DNA from: Tumebacillus avium
GTDB lineage: Bacteria; Bacillota; Bacilli; Tumebacillales; Tumebacillaceae
Assembly: GCF_002162355.1 (NCBI RefSeq)
Contig: NZ_CP021434.1
Coordinates: 2,518,501 to 2,582,500 of the forward strand
DNA: 64,000 nt
Reading direction: 5' to 3'
A program made the position numbers and the translations under genes. Below the pieces are notes generated by a model. That model was given only the letters and a program-made list of their open reading frames with translations. It made no database searches and was not told where the DNA came from. Of this stretch, positions 25,744-35,769 are shown in pieces (within the stretch, counting starts at the first letter, position 1; each line of letters opens with the position of its first letter).

Positions 25744-27016
25744 TTTGTTCGACACCACAAGAACAATAACAACATTGGGTAACTTGGTAGAGAGGAAGCA
25801 AGCGGATATTCAAACAGGCCCATTTGGCACGATGCTAAAGGCAAGTTCTTATACATTAGAAGGGACTCCAGTGATTGCTGTAAAGGACATTGGAGTAAAC
25901 CGAATAATTCATGGACAATCACCAAAAGTGGATATTTCCGATGCGAAAAGACTGTCAAAATATATGTTGAAAACAGGTGATATTGTCTTTGGGCGAAAAG
26001 GTGCCGTGGAGAGAAGGGCGCTGATAACTGAAAAAGAGGATGGATGGCTTCAAGGAAGTGACTGTATTCGACTTCGCTTTAACACACCAGACATTGACCC
26101 GGAATACGTTTCCTACTTTTTTGGTACCAAGTTCTATACGAATTGGATCCTAAGTAATGCTCAAGGAACTACAATGCCGTCGTTAAATCAAGAAATTTTA
26201 AAAAGAGTCCCATTACCTTTACCTCCTGTTGAGGAACAAAAAAAGATAGCGAGTGTATTAAAGGGACTCGATGACAAAATCGAATGCAACAATGCAATTA
26301 ACCGAAATTTAGAGGAACTTGCGAAGTCTCTTTTTATTCATTGGTTCATCGATTTCGAGTTTCCGAATGAAAACGGTGGTCCCTACAAATCAAGTGGCGG
26401 CGAGTTTGAAGAGAGCGAGCTAGGGATAAAACCGAAGGGATGGTCAGTAGGAACAATAGAGGATTTGGCCAATAACCGAAAGAAAACAATTAAAGCTTCC
26501 GAAATTCCTAAGGGTACTGCCTATGTAGGGTTAGAGCATCTCCCACGTAAAAAGTTGTTTATTGGAAAACTTGGAGTTTCAGAAGGAATAGAAAGTAATA
26601 AAACACTTTTTCAAAAAAACGACATTCTGTTTGGGAAGTTAAGACCGTATTTCCATAAAGTTGCTATAGCTCCAACCAGCGGTGTGTGTTCTACAGATAT
26701 AATTGCTATTTACCCGATTGATCCTAAGCATTACGGGTATTTAACCTTACAATTATTCAGTGAGAAAATGATCGAATTTGTAACAAACTACTCCAACGGT
26801 ACGAGAATGCCTAGAACAAACTGGAACGATATTTCGAGGTATCCTGTATTGATTCCAAATGATCAGACATCCGCTCTTTTCACAGAAATAATCCACAGGT
26901 TAGTTGATTTCACCAATTGTAAGTTGTTTGAGTCAATTAAACTAATCGAAACCCGCGATTCCTTGCTTCCGAAGCTTATGTCGGGTGAAATACGAGTACC
27001 AATCAAGGAGGATTAA
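25733..27016 (+). CDS. hsdS: type I restriction-modification specificity subunit HsdS
   Basis: 427 aa, TTG start inside the hsdM end. Two target-recognition domains (about residues 10-155 and 235-405), each followed by a conserved helix: [20 protein letters not shown] in the middle and a shorter one ending [12 protein letters not shown]. The TRD DNA is clearly richer in A+T than hsdM or hsdR, as expected for exchanged recognition cassettes. The recognised sequence cannot be predicted here. Confidence 0.93.
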   Translation: MSFSLFDTTRTITTLGNLVERKQADIQTGPFGTMLKASSYTLEGTPVIAVKDIGVNRIIHGQSPKVDISDAKRLSKYMLKTGDIVFGRKGAVERRALITEKEDGWLQGSDCIRLRFNTPDIDPEYVSYFFGTKFYTNWILSNAQGTTMPSLNQEILKRVPLPLPPVEEQKKIASVLKGLDDKIECNNAINRNLEELAKSLFIHWFIDFEFPNENGGPYKSSGGEFEESELGIKPKGWSVGTIEDLANNRKKTIKASEIPKGTAYVGLEHLPRKKLFIGKLGVSEGIESNKTLFQKNDILFGKLRPYFHKVAIAPTSGVCSTDIIAIYPIDPKHYGYLTLQLFSEKMIEFVTNYSNGTRMPRTNWNDISRYPVLIPNDQTSALFTEIIHRLVDFTNCKLFESIKLIETRDSLLPKLMSGEIRVPIKED

Positions 27017-27032
27017 CCAAAGGAGGTGCGCT

Positions 27033-30000
27033 ATGTCCCAGAACACCACCGTACCTTACACCGAGAGCGACCTGGAACAAGCTGCGTTAGAATGGTTTGA
27101 AGAACTGAACTATGAAACAGCCTATGGTCCGGCGATTGCTCCCGAGGGGCAGTCTTCGGAACGTGAAGCTTATCATGACGTCATTCTCAAGGATCGCCTG
27201 CGTGAAGCCCTGACCCGGATCAACAAGCACCTTCCTCGGGAAGCGATCGAGGAAGCAATTCGTGTCATCGAAGTCCCGCGCAGCCCGAGCTTGCTGCTCA
27301 ACAATAAAGCCTTCCAGACCATGATCACGGATGGCATCGACGTTCAGTATCGAAACGCTGACGGTGACTACCCGACAGCGAAAGTGTGGTTGTTTGACTT
27401 ATATCCCGACCGGATTGAAAAAAACAACGACTTTCTCGTGGTCAACCAATTCACGGTCATCGAGAATCGAGTGGACAAGCGCCCTGATCTGGTTGTGTTT
27501 GTGAATGGCATGCCAATCGCAGTCATCGAACTCAAGAGTGCATCTAACGAAGAAGTTGGCATCAGCAACGCCTTCAACCAAGTGCAAACTTACAAACGGA
27601 CAATCCCGTCACTCTTTACCTACAACTCATTTATGGTCATTAGCGACGGTGTCAACGCCAGAGTTGGCACGCTGACGGCGGATGAAGAACGCTTCATGAT
27701 GTGGCGCACCATTGAGGGGGAGGATGTCGCCCCTTCCTCCCTGCCGCAGTTGGAAGTGTTGATCAAAGGGATGTTTGAAAAAAGTCGGTTACTCGACATC
27801 ATCAAGCATTTTCTCATGTATCAAACGGACGGCGAGCAACTCTTTAAAATCTTGGCTGGATACCACCAGTACCACGCAACCAACAAGGCCGTCCTCAACA
27901 CAATTGATGCTACAACACTCGATGGAGATCGGAAAATTGGTGTCATCTGGCATACACAGGGATCAGGCAAAAGTTTCTCTATGGTCTTTTACGCCGGGAA
28001 ACTCGTTCTGACACTGGACAATCCTACGATTGTCATCGTCACCGACCGCAACGATCTCGACGACCAATTGTATTCTACTTTCAGCAAATCGAAAGACTTG
28101 TTACGTCAAACACCGCAGCAGGCAAATGATCGAGCGCATCTTAGAGAACTGTTGGCGGTAGAGTCGGGCGGCATCATCTTTACGACCGTCCATAAATTCA
28201 CACCAGATGAGAACGAGAACAAATATCCCGTTCTCACTGACCGAAGGAACGTCATCGTCATTGCGGACGAAGCACACCGCAGTCAATACGGCTTTCATGC
28301 GGAAGTGGTCGCAGATAAAGAAGAAGCTTCGATTAAATATGGGTACGCCAAATACATGCGTGATGCGCTTCCAAACGCCTCTTTCATTGGGTTTACGGGA
28401 ACTCCGGTGGAATTGACCGATAAAAATACACCGGCTGTCTTCGGGGATTACATCGATGTGTACGATATGACTCGCGCCGTAGAGGACGGGACCACGGTCA
28501 AAATCTACTACGAGAGCCGGATCGCACGTCTTGAACTTGCTCCCCATGAACTTCCTGTTATCGACGAAGAGTATGAAGAGATCACTGAATATCAAGAATA
28601 CACGCAACAAGAACGTTTGAAGTCCAAATGGGCCCGTTTAGAAGCGCTGGCAGGTGCGGAAAAACGGGTGAAATTAGTTGCCCAGGATATTGTGAATCAT
28701 TACGAACAGCGGCAAGGAGCTATGTTCGGCAAAGCGATGGTCGTCGTGATGTCGAGACGAATTGCCATCGACTTGTACAAAGCAATCGTCGCATTACGGC
28801 CCGATTGGCACAGCGACGATGACAGCGAGGGCAAGATCAAGATCGTCATGACCGGCAGTTCGAGTGATCCCGAGGAATGGCAGCCGTATATTGGCACAAA
28901 ACGTCGCCGTGAATATTTGGCCAAACGTATGAAAGACGTAAACGATCCTCTTCAAATTGTCATCGTCCGCGATATGTGGCTGACAGGCTTCGATGTTCCA
29001 AGCATGAACACGATGTATATCGACAAGCCGATGAAAGGTCACAATCTGATGCAGGCGATCGCACGCGTCAACCGTGTGTTTCGTGATAAGCCAGGCGGCT
29101 TGATTGTAGACTACATCGGCATCGCAGACATGTTGAAGTCTGCGCTTCAGCAGTACACAGAGAATGATCGGAAAACTGCTGGCATCGATACGGAACAAGC
29201 TGTCGATTTCATGCAGGAGAAATTGCAGCTCATTCGTGAACTTTTGCATGGCCATAACTACGTAAAATTCGCTTCGGAGAAAGCATCCGAACGGATGAAG
29301 ACAATTGTCGAGACGGTTGATTATGTTCTTGGTCTAGGAGAGCAGGGAAAGCGTAATTTTCTCAATCTTACGACGGAGCTCGCCCGTGCCTATGCATTGT
29401 GTTCAACCACACTTGCAGCAGAACAAGCTAATTTAGAAATCGGGTTCTATAAAGCGGTGAAATCCGGGATCATCAAGATCATCACGACGGATAACAAGAA
29501 GAAAACTGGCAACGAATTGGATGCGCAATTGAATCAACTGATTTCGAAGTCGATTCTATCGGATCAAGTGGTGGACATCCTTGCAGAGGTAGGTCTACAG
29601 AAGCCGAATATCGCGATCTTGTCTGATGAATTTTTGGAGCATGTTCGGGGATTGAAACAAAAGAACCTTGCAGTAGAGTTGCTCAGACGTTTGTTGCAGG
29701 GCAAAGTGAAAGCCGTAGCGCGCACGAACGTCGTTCAATCGAAGAAATTCTCCAAAATGCTGGAGGAAGCGGTTCGCAAGTATAACAATCGGACTGTTGA
29801 GACCACTCAGGTCATTGAAGAATTGATTCAGTTGGCAAAAGACATGAACGAGGCCGTAAAACGCGGGGAAGACTTAGGGCTTGAAAGAGAGGAAATCGCT
29901 TTCTATGACGCGTTAGCTTCCAACGAGTCGGCCAAACAAGTGATGGGCGACGCTGTCCTCAAGCAGATTGCACATGAATTGACATCAGCGATCAAAAGCA

Positions 30001-30167
30001 ATATCAAGGTGGATTGGACGTTAAGAGAGAATGTGCGGGCACAGATGAGGGTTACGGTAAAGCGCTTGCTCAAGAAGTACGGTTATCCGCCAGACCTTGA
30101 AAAAATGGCGATTGACCTCATCCTTCAACAGGCGGAATTGATGTGTTCCGAGGTGGTGGAGAGTTAA
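27033..30167 (+). CDS. hsdR: type I restriction enzyme HsdR
   Basis: 1044 aa from ATG 27033 with AAGGAGGTG upstream (an earlier in-frame start at 26985 lies inside hsdS). N-terminal PD-(D/E)xK nuclease ([11 protein letters not shown], then AVIELKSA, about residues 148-168), Walker [10 protein letters not shown] (about 308), DEAD-like [10 protein letters not shown] (about 411), then the second motor domain ([36 protein letters not shown]). It translocates and cuts unmodified DNA. Full length, no frameshift. Confidence 0.95.
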   Translation: MSQNTTVPYTESDLEQAALEWFEELNYETAYGPAIAPEGQSSEREAYHDVILKDRLREALTRINKHLPREAIEEAIRVIEVPRSPSLLLNNKAFQTMITDGIDVQYRNADGDYPTAKVWLFDLYPDRIEKNNDFLVVNQFTVIENRVDKRPDLVVFVNGMPIAVIELKSASNEEVGISNAFNQVQTYKRTIPSLFTYNSFMVISDGVNARVGTLTADEERFMMWRTIEGEDVAPSSLPQLEVLIKGMFEKSRLLDIIKHFLMYQTDGEQLFKILAGYHQYHATNKAVLNTIDATTLDGDRKIGVIWHTQGSGKSFSMVFYAGKLVLTLDNPTIVIVTDRNDLDDQLYSTFSKSKDLLRQTPQQANDRAHLRELLAVESGGIIFTTVHKFTPDENENKYPVLTDRRNVIVIADEAHRSQYGFHAEVVADKEEASIKYGYAKYMRDALPNASFIGFTGTPVELTDKNTPAVFGDYIDVYDMTRAVEDGTTVKIYYESRIARLELAPHELPVIDEEYEEITEYQEYTQQERLKSKWARLEALAGAEKRVKLVAQDIVNHYEQRQGAMFGKAMVVVMSRRIAIDLYKAIVALRPDWHSDDDSEGKIKIVMTGSSSDPEEWQPYIGTKRRREYLAKRMKDVNDPLQIVIVRDMWLTGFDVPSMNTMYIDKPMKGHNLMQAIARVNRVFRDKPGGLIVDYIGIADMLKSALQQYTENDRKTAGIDTEQAVDFMQEKLQLIRELLHGHNYVKFASEKASERMKTIVETVDYVLGLGEQGKRNFLNLTTELARAYALCSTTLAAEQANLEIGFYKAVKSGIIKIITTDNKKKTGNELDAQLNQLISKSILSDQVVDILAEVGLQKPNIAILSDEFLEHVRGLKQKNLAVELLRRLLQGKVKAVARTNVVQSKKFSKMLEEAVRKYNNRTVETTQVIEELIQLAKDMNEAVKRGEDLGLEREEIAFYDALASNESAKQVMGDAVLKQIAHELTSAIKSNIKVDWTLRENVRAQMRVTVKRLLKKYGYPPDLEKMAIDLILQQAELMCSEVVES

Positions 30168-30172
30168 GCCAT

Positions 30173-30209
30173 TGAAAAACACCACTTCTTTTCGAAGTGG
30201 TGTTTTTTG
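30173..30209. terminator. bidirectional terminator
   Basis: AAAAACACCACTTC/GAAGTGGTGTTTTT hairpin shared by hsdR and the convergent minus-strand peptide gene. Confidence 0.88.
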
Positions 30210-30219
30210 CTATTTACGA

Positions 30220-30351
30220 CTAACCCAGCTTAGAAATAGACGGCGGCAAAGGCGGGTCGTAGACAAGTGAAGTTGGTTCGGGATTGATAGTACCTATGAT
30301 AAAGCTTACTGCAACTGCCGTTACCAATAGCCCGGTAATGAGTTTTCTCAT
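30220..30351 (-). CDS. putative signalling peptide precursor (Phr/NprX-like)
   Basis: 43 aa: MRKLITGLLVTAVAVSFIIG hydrophobic export signal, then a tail ending VYDPPLPPSISKLG. AAGGAG overlaps the stop of the regulator upstream, 8 nt before the ATG; the gap is 5 nt. The tail aligns with the peptide at 17262: VYDPPLPPSIS against AYEPGIPMSIT. The gene is intact although its cognate regulator is cut by IS66, so it is an orphan signal unless expressed from an internal promoter. Confidence 0.72.
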   Translation of the reverse strand: MRKLITGLLVTAVAVSFIIGTINPEPTSLVYDPPLPPSISKLG

Positions 30352-30356
30352 GGGCG

Positions 30357-31247
30357 TCACTCCTTAATAACGAGGGTGGTTAACAAGTTGTTTCGTTGAC
30401 GCTCAAGCAGCAGTGCTTGCTCAAGGTCACCAAGTTGCTGATAGCAATCAACAACGATTTTCATGGCGTCTGCCTGATCTTTTATCAATCCCATTGTATC
30501 AAAGGAATTTGCCGCCTTCAAAGCATATTCAATTGAGGCAGTGTATTCTTTACGAAGAAAGAAGTAAATGGCATAAACGCGGAAACACTCGGCGCTCTCA
30601 GGAGTTTGTTCGAGTGAAAAGTTCGTCATGATCCTCACCGCATGCTCTAACGAAGAGACCGCAGTTTCAAGGTCTTTCAGTTGCAGATAGATTTCGGCAA
30701 TTTTGCTGTATTCCAAAATAACGAGAGGGTAGTTCTCTTCTTCTTGAAAACGTTCGATACATGCTTGCAATTGATGGATGGCCGCAACGGGGTTGTTATG
30801 TATGGTGACTTGGGACGCAATCATATGCTGAACCAGATTCGCGTAATGCTTTAGGTTCAGCGTGACCATGATGGTACGCGCTTGTTCGAAATACTCAGCA
30901 GCCCTTTCGTATTGTTTAAGGGTCTTGGAGATAATGCCGCGTTCATAAAGAACCTTGCTTAGATGCTTCAGGTCGGAGTTTTTATGAAAGAACCCATGAG
31001 AACTTTCTAGAAAGGACACACAGTCTTTTGTGTGACCAAGAATCCGATATACAACAGCTAAGTTGAGATGAATTTTAGCCGTGAGCGGGTCTTGCCCGTC
31101 GATCCGAAGTGTGTAATCATTGGCCTTCTGATAATTATACAGAGCTGTGCGAAAGTCGCGTTTTTGGAAGTAGGCGTTACCGAGTTGATTCCTGATCCAG
31201 GCCAAAAGATATGCATCATGATGGTTGGCCATTTCTAAGGAATGTAT
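30357..31247 (-). pseudogene. RRNPP-type regulator, C-terminal TPR part (disrupted by IS66)
   Basis: About 293 codons of the TPR domain (repeats such as AWIRNQLGNAYFQKRDFRTALYNYQKAN), similar throughout to the intact regulator at 15943. The N-terminal HTH part is at 33746-34191. Removing IS66 and one GAATGTAT copy restores a single frame of about 442 aa. The IS66 end happens to provide an in-frame GTG (ORF start 31277), so a TPR-only fragment could be made. Confidence 0.9.
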
Positions 31248-31298
31248 GTAAGCGTCTAATACTCCCCACCTCCACACGAAACATAGAGCATGAGATAA

Positions 31299-31324
31299 TC
31301 CTCCTCAGACGGAAATGAGGAGGA
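31299..31324 (+). promoter_or_regulatory. hairpin sequestering the tnpA ribosome site, copy 2
   Basis: TCCTCCTCA (31299-31307) pairs with TGAGGAGGA (31316-31324), which contains the tnpA ribosome site; a T tract and the ATG at 31332 follow. Confidence 0.75.
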
Positions 31325-31331
31325 ATTTTTT

Positions 31332-31643
31332 ATGACTCGAAGCGAGCTTCGAGCTGTATGGGAATCTCGAATCTCTGACTGCCGCGCCAGCGGTCAAAGT
31401 GTAGCGGCGTGGTGTACAGCTCATCAGATCAATTCTCGCCAGTACTACTATTGGCTGCGCAAGCTCTCCAACACTGAGATGCCTTCACCTCGCTGGTTGG
31501 AGGTCTGCGCAGACCAACAGCCAAGTAACGAAACCGACTCCTGCTTGCAGGTCAAAATTGGCTCTGCCGTGATCGAAGTCAAGCCAGGTTTCAATCGAGA
31601 CCTGTTGGCGGATGTCGTCCTTGCCTTGCAAACGATATGTTAA
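31332..31643 (+). CDS. tnpA: IS66 accessory protein TnpA, copy 2
   Basis: 103 aa, identical to the protein at 12751-13062. IS66 Orf1 with a helix-turn-helix-like N-terminus. Overlaps tnpB by 7 nt. Ribosome site buried in the hairpin just upstream. Confidence 0.93.
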   Translation: MTRSELRAVWESRISDCRASGQSVAAWCTAHQINSRQYYYWLRKLSNTEMPSPRWLEVCADQQPSNETDSCLQVKIGSAVIEVKPGFNRDLLADVVLALQTIC

Positions 31644-31993
31644 ACGAAACCGACATAACTCGTGTCTACATAGCCAGCGGCCACACGGACCTTCGCAAGT
31701 CGATAGACGGTTTGGCCGCCTTGGTTCAGGAGAGTTTCGAACTGGATCCATTCTCCCAATGCCTGTTTGTCTTTTGCAATCGGCAACGAGACAAACTTAA
31801 AATCCTGCACTGGGAGCATAACGGCTTTTGGCTCTACTATCGCCGCTTAGAGCGAGGAACCTTCCAATGGCCGCAAAAGAAATCTGGTCCAACGATGCAG
31901 ATCAGTCGAAGAGAGTTGCGGTGGCTTCTGGATGGCTTGTCGCTTCAGCAACGAAAGGCACACCCGAAACTCACCGCACAGACGGTGATTTAG
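31637..31993 (+). CDS. tnpB: IS66 accessory protein TnpB, copy 2
   Basis: 118 aa, identical to copy 1 (12401-12757); TnpB signature GHTDLRKSIDGLA. Second gene of the tnpABC operon, 58 bp before tnpC. Confidence 0.95.
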   Translation: MLNETDITRVYIASGHTDLRKSIDGLAALVQESFELDPFSQCLFVFCNRQRDKLKILHWEHNGFWLYYRRLERGTFQWPQKKSGPTMQISRRELRWLLDGLSLQQRKAHPKLTAQTVI

Positions 31994-32051
31994 TATGAAA
32001 AAATTCTTGTTCTCACTAGGAGAATGAGAGCTTCAAGGCGAAGAAAAAAGT

Positions 32052-33650
32052 ATGAAACCTACAATAGCCATCCCAACCACCATTGAAGAACTTCAAAAAC
32101 AGAACATACAACTTGGAATACAAAACGCAGAGTTGAAAGCTAAGCTCAACTGGTTGGAACAACAGTTTCGTCTCAGCCAACAGAAGCGTTTCGGTGCCTC
32201 AAGTGAGCGGACAAACGCGGATCAGTTGGAACTGTTCAACGAAGCGGAATCCGAATCCTCCACAGCCGTGCCAGAGCCGACCGCAGAAACGATTCAATAC
32301 GTCCGCAAGAAGAAACGTGGACAGCGAGAAGAATTGCTTGAAAACCTGCCGGTTGAAACGGTGGAATACCGTCTCTCGGAAGACGAGCAGGTCTGCTCGT
32401 GCTGCGGTGGTCCTACCCATGAAATGAGCACGGAGGTTCGCCAAGAGCTGAAAATCATCCCGGCTCAAGTAAAAGTGTTGAAGCATGTTCGCTATGTGTA
32501 TGCGTGCCGCCGTTGTGAGCGTGAGGAGATCAGCACTCCCGTGCTGACAGCTCCCATGCCGCAACCTGTATATCCTGGCAGTTTGGCTTCCCCATCCGCA
32601 TTGGCTTTTATCATGAATCAAAAGTACGGGGAAGGCTTGCCCTTGTATCGTCAGGAGCAGCAACTCATGCTTCTCGGAGTAAACCTGTCGCGACAAACGA
32701 TGGCCAACTGGATGATCTATGCAGCTGACCGCTGGCTGAGCCTGCTGGAGAATCGTATGCGAGAGCACATGCTGAAGCAAGACATTCTGCATGCCGATGA
32801 AACGACCCTGCAAGTACTGCGTGAACCGGGTCGGGCAGCCAAGAGCACATCGTATCTCTGGCTTTACCGTACCGGGCGCAACAGTCATCCGATCATCGTG
32901 TATGACTACCAGCCGACACGAGCAGGCGAACACCCGCGACAGTTCCTGTCCGAGTTTCACGGCTACCTGCATGTGGACGGATACGCGGGGTATAAGAAGA
33001 TCCCTAACGTCACCCTGGTCGGGTGTTGGGCACATGCTCGCCGCAAGTTCGACGAGGCTCTGAAAGCATTGCCGGCCTCCAGCCGAACCGCAGCTGTAAC
33101 CGCGAAAGAAGGGCTCGAGTTCTGCAATCGTCTTTTCGCGATCGAACGCGAGATGAAAGATGCCTCGCCGGAAGAACGATACACGGCCCGTTTGGAGCGT
33201 AGTCGGCCCATACTGGAGGAATTTTCGGTATGGCTACAGACTCAAAAATCCCGCGCGTTACCGAAGAGCGCACTGGGGCAGGCCATAAAGTACTGCCAGA
33301 ACCAATGGGTAGCATTGGGGGCGTTTTTGCTCGATGGGCGTTTGGAGATCGACAACAACCGAAGTGAACGCGCCATCAAACCATTCGTGATTGGACGGAA
33401 AAATTGGCTGTTCGCCAATACTCCACGCGGCGCAAAGGCAAGCGCTGTGATCTATAGTCTTGTCGAGACGGCGAAGGCGAACGGGGTAAATCCGCTGGTC
33501 TACCTGACCTATCTCTTCGAGACCCTGCCCAACCTTGCGAACCCTCATGATCACCATGAGCTGGATCGCTTGCTCCCGTGGTCGGACACGCTGCCGCTCA
33601 TCTGCCGAGTATTTAATAAAAAGCACGAATCGCCTTCAGTTCTTGCGTAG
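32052..33650 (+). CDS. tnpC: IS66 transposase TnpC, copy 2
   Basis: 532 aa, identical to copy 1. DDE residues in ILHADETT, LHVDGYAGY and NNRSERAIKPF; zinc-finger Cys pairs near residues 120 and 165. All parts intact, so this copy should be transposition-competent. Confidence 0.97.
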   Translation: MKPTIAIPTTIEELQKQNIQLGIQNAELKAKLNWLEQQFRLSQQKRFGASSERTNADQLELFNEAESESSTAVPEPTAETIQYVRKKKRGQREELLENLPVETVEYRLSEDEQVCSCCGGPTHEMSTEVRQELKIIPAQVKVLKHVRYVYACRRCEREEISTPVLTAPMPQPVYPGSLASPSALAFIMNQKYGEGLPLYRQEQQLMLLGVNLSRQTMANWMIYAADRWLSLLENRMREHMLKQDILHADETTLQVLREPGRAAKSTSYLWLYRTGRNSHPIIVYDYQPTRAGEHPRQFLSEFHGYLHVDGYAGYKKIPNVTLVGCWAHARRKFDEALKALPASSRTAAVTAKEGLEFCNRLFAIEREMKDASPEERYTARLERSRPILEEFSVWLQTQKSRALPKSALGQAIKYCQNQWVALGAFLLDGRLEIDNNRSERAIKPFVIGRKNWLFANTPRGAKASAVIYSLVETAKANGVNPLVYLTYLFETLPNLANPHDHHELDRLLPWSDTLPLICRVFNKKHESPSVLA

Positions 33651-33666
33651 CTGAAGGTTATTCGTG
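33624..33666 (+). terminator. terminator of tnpC, copy 2
   Basis: Mirror image of the copy 1 terminator: CACGAAT..CCTTCAG / CTGAAGG..ATTCGTG, then TTTTGTTT. Confidence 0.75.
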
Positions 33667-33745
33667 TTTTGTTTACGATGAATATCTTTCAAGCAGTCCC
33701 CACCTTTCGGCAAACGACACAAGGTGGGGACTGTTTTACGCTTAC

Positions 33746-34191
33746 GAATGTATGAGAGGGCGCAGGATTTCTATTGACTGATCGTAATCCTTTTGTTGAT
33801 ACTTGCATTCCGCCAGATGAATCTGTATGGTCAATCGATCAGAATCGGATAGATCTGGTTGGGGTTCCAATCCAGAAATCATCATTTCTGCTTCCTCTGG
33901 TTGCCCGGCTTCCAGTAGCACTTCTACGAGTTTGATTCGACTTTTCAACTCCATGTGGGACTCTTCATTCTGTATGAGTTCGTGTACCGGTATTTTAAAT
34001 TGTGTCGCGATCTTGCTAAGCAGTTCAGCCGAAGGTATGGCTTTGTCCTGCTCAATCTGACTGATCCAACCAAAGGTAACGCCTACGCGGTCGGCGAGCT
34101 GTGATTGGGACATGCTTCGCAGATTACGCAGTCGTCTGATTCCTGTACCGATCGTTTCGCTTGTATTTTGATCCAGATTCAATAATCGCAC
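33746..34191 (-). pseudogene. RRNPP-type regulator, N-terminal HTH part (disrupted by IS66)
   Basis: About 148 codons: Cro/C1 HTH (IGTGIRRLRNLRSMSQSQLADRV, WISQIEQDKAIPS) and the first TPR helices, ending ILRPLIHS where IS66 enters. GTG start with AAGGGG upstream. It could give a truncated DNA-binding protein without the peptide-binding domain. Divergent from the third regulator at 34362 across a 170-bp A+T-rich promoter region. Confidence 0.9.
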
Positions 34192-34361
34192 GCCCCTTCT
34201 TACGCGATTGCATAATTATTATATACTAAAGAATTTCGTTAAACAACGTTCTTGATAAATTATAGTAAATGATTTCCGTTTATTAGCTAATATAAGGAAT
34301 TGCTATAACGGTTCAAAGATTACTACACTTTTCTCAAAAGTCATAAAATGGGGTGGGAAAA

Positions 34362-35648
34362 GTGAGTTTTTCTATCGGGCAGAAAATCAGAGATCTGCGA
34401 TTAAAAAAGGGTATGTCGCAAGTTGAACTGGCAAAAGGGCTTTGCACACCTTCGATGGTGTCGCAAATTGAGAGTGATCGGGCGCGGCCATCTTATAAGA
34501 TCTTGGTGATGATCGCAGACCGGCTCGATGTATCGTTGGAGCATCTGTTGAAAGATGTAAAGTTGGAGCTCGAGCATACGAGCAAATACAAAATGGCGAT
34601 GGGGTTCGTGCGAGCAAAGGAATATCAGTTGGCAGTCCCATTACTTATGGAACTTTTGCAAAATCCGCAACATAAGATTCCGACAGTTGATCTGCTTCTT
34701 GAACTGGCTGCATGCTATTTGGAGATCGGGGAAATTGAGGAAGCAGAGACGCATCTGAGAGAGGTGTATGAATGGGCAGTTTCTAGGCAGGATCATCACG
34801 TTCTTGTTACGGTACTCTTACAGATGGGAAAAGCGTCGAAACAGTTAAAAGATCATGCGATTGCTTTGTATCATACGAAACAGGCATGGGAAGAACTGCA
34901 GAAGATTCAACACATCGATCCTATGTTGCGGGCCAAAGTAGCAATCCAGTTGGCCGTTCTCAATGAAGAGACCGGCAAGGTTGTGGATGCAGTGAAGAAT
35001 TATGAAGAAGCGCTTTCGCTGAATCAAGGGAATGAGCAGGAGCGCGGAAGGCTGTTTCTACGATTGGCAGAAGCTTGTCATGGAACCGGAAATTTCCAGA
35101 AGGCAGATGAGTACGCTGCCAAGGCGCAACTGCTGTTAGAGGAGCATGAAAACAAGGAACATCGACGAACTTGGGAGCGGCGGTTAATCTTGATGAGAAT
35201 CGACAAAGTGGAAAATGCTGTTGCAGTTCAGCAACTGATGGAGATTGCGGAACAGTTTGATGCTGATCATAATCAATACCAAGCCGGTGAGACCTATGCT
35301 GGGCTTGCTCGTCTATGTTTCGAGATGGGGCAAGTAGATGAGTCTTGGTTGTATGTGAATCAAGCGAAAATGAGACTTCCAGAACTCGATCCGGCAATGG
35401 GGAGAGTACATTGTGTGTCGGCAGAATTGTATTTTTCTAAAGATGATCGTGAACAAGCTTGTCAGTACCTTCAGCAGGCGATGGGGATCTATAAGCAATC
35501 TGGAAAAATCGCTGAACTTGAAGAGGTGACATTACAAATGTGTCACGAACTGAATAAGAGCGGGGAACATGTTGAGGCATTTAAGCAGTTGGCAGAGTTC
35601 CATGTGTTTATGAAGAAGTCGTTACAACTGCGCGGAATCATCCTCTAG
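34362..35648 (+). CDS. XRE/TPR transcriptional regulator (RRNPP-like)
   Basis: 428 aa from GTG 34362 (GGGGTGGG just upstream; another GTG lies 9 nt earlier without a better site). HTH about residues 4-60 (IGQKIRDLRLKKGMSQ, PSMVSQIESDRARPS), then TPR-like repeats to the C-terminus. Third member of the family in the window, but more divergent; no small secreted peptide gene follows it. Possible targets or ligand cannot be read from the sequence. Confidence 0.85.
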   Translation: MSFSIGQKIRDLRLKKGMSQVELAKGLCTPSMVSQIESDRARPSYKILVMIADRLDVSLEHLLKDVKLELEHTSKYKMAMGFVRAKEYQLAVPLLMELLQNPQHKIPTVDLLLELAACYLEIGEIEEAETHLREVYEWAVSRQDHHVLVTVLLQMGKASKQLKDHAIALYHTKQAWEELQKIQHIDPMLRAKVAIQLAVLNEETGKVVDAVKNYEEALSLNQGNEQERGRLFLRLAEACHGTGNFQKADEYAAKAQLLLEEHENKEHRRTWERRLILMRIDKVENAVAVQQLMEIAEQFDADHNQYQAGETYAGLARLCFEMGQVDESWLYVNQAKMRLPELDPAMGRVHCVSAELYFSKDDREQACQYLQQAMGIYKQSGKIAELEEVTLQMCHELNKSGEHVEAFKQLAEFHVFMKKSLQLRGIIL

Positions 35649-35769
35649 CTGCTTGCAGTTCGTACTGGCAGTTAAGCGATCCGCAGAGATTACGGCTTAC
35701 TTTGAATCCTTTTGCGCTCACCCCGCGTCTTATTGTATAGAAATGCCCTGTTTGGGAGGTGGCTCTGTT

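Larger units (their letters stand above)
31248..33745 (+). mobile_element. IS66-family insertion sequence, copy 2 (2498 bp)
   Basis: Ends GTAAGCGT...ACGCTTAC, flanked by an 8-bp duplication GAATGTAT (31240-31247 and 33746-33753). Same length as copy 1 and encoding identical TnpA, TnpB and TnpC, in inverted orientation 18.1 kb away. Inserted in the second XRE/TPR regulator gene. Confidence 0.97.

Noticed and set aside
10649-33745. Possible past inversion of the segment between the two IS66 copies
   Set aside because: Each copy still has matching 8-bp duplications on both sides; inversion would have swapped them.
35649-35769. Upstream extension of the sigma factor frame and a possible peptide after the third XRE/TPR regulator
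   Set aside because: No ribosome site, hydrophobic signal or YxPxxPx core; the sigma gene is better started at 35770.
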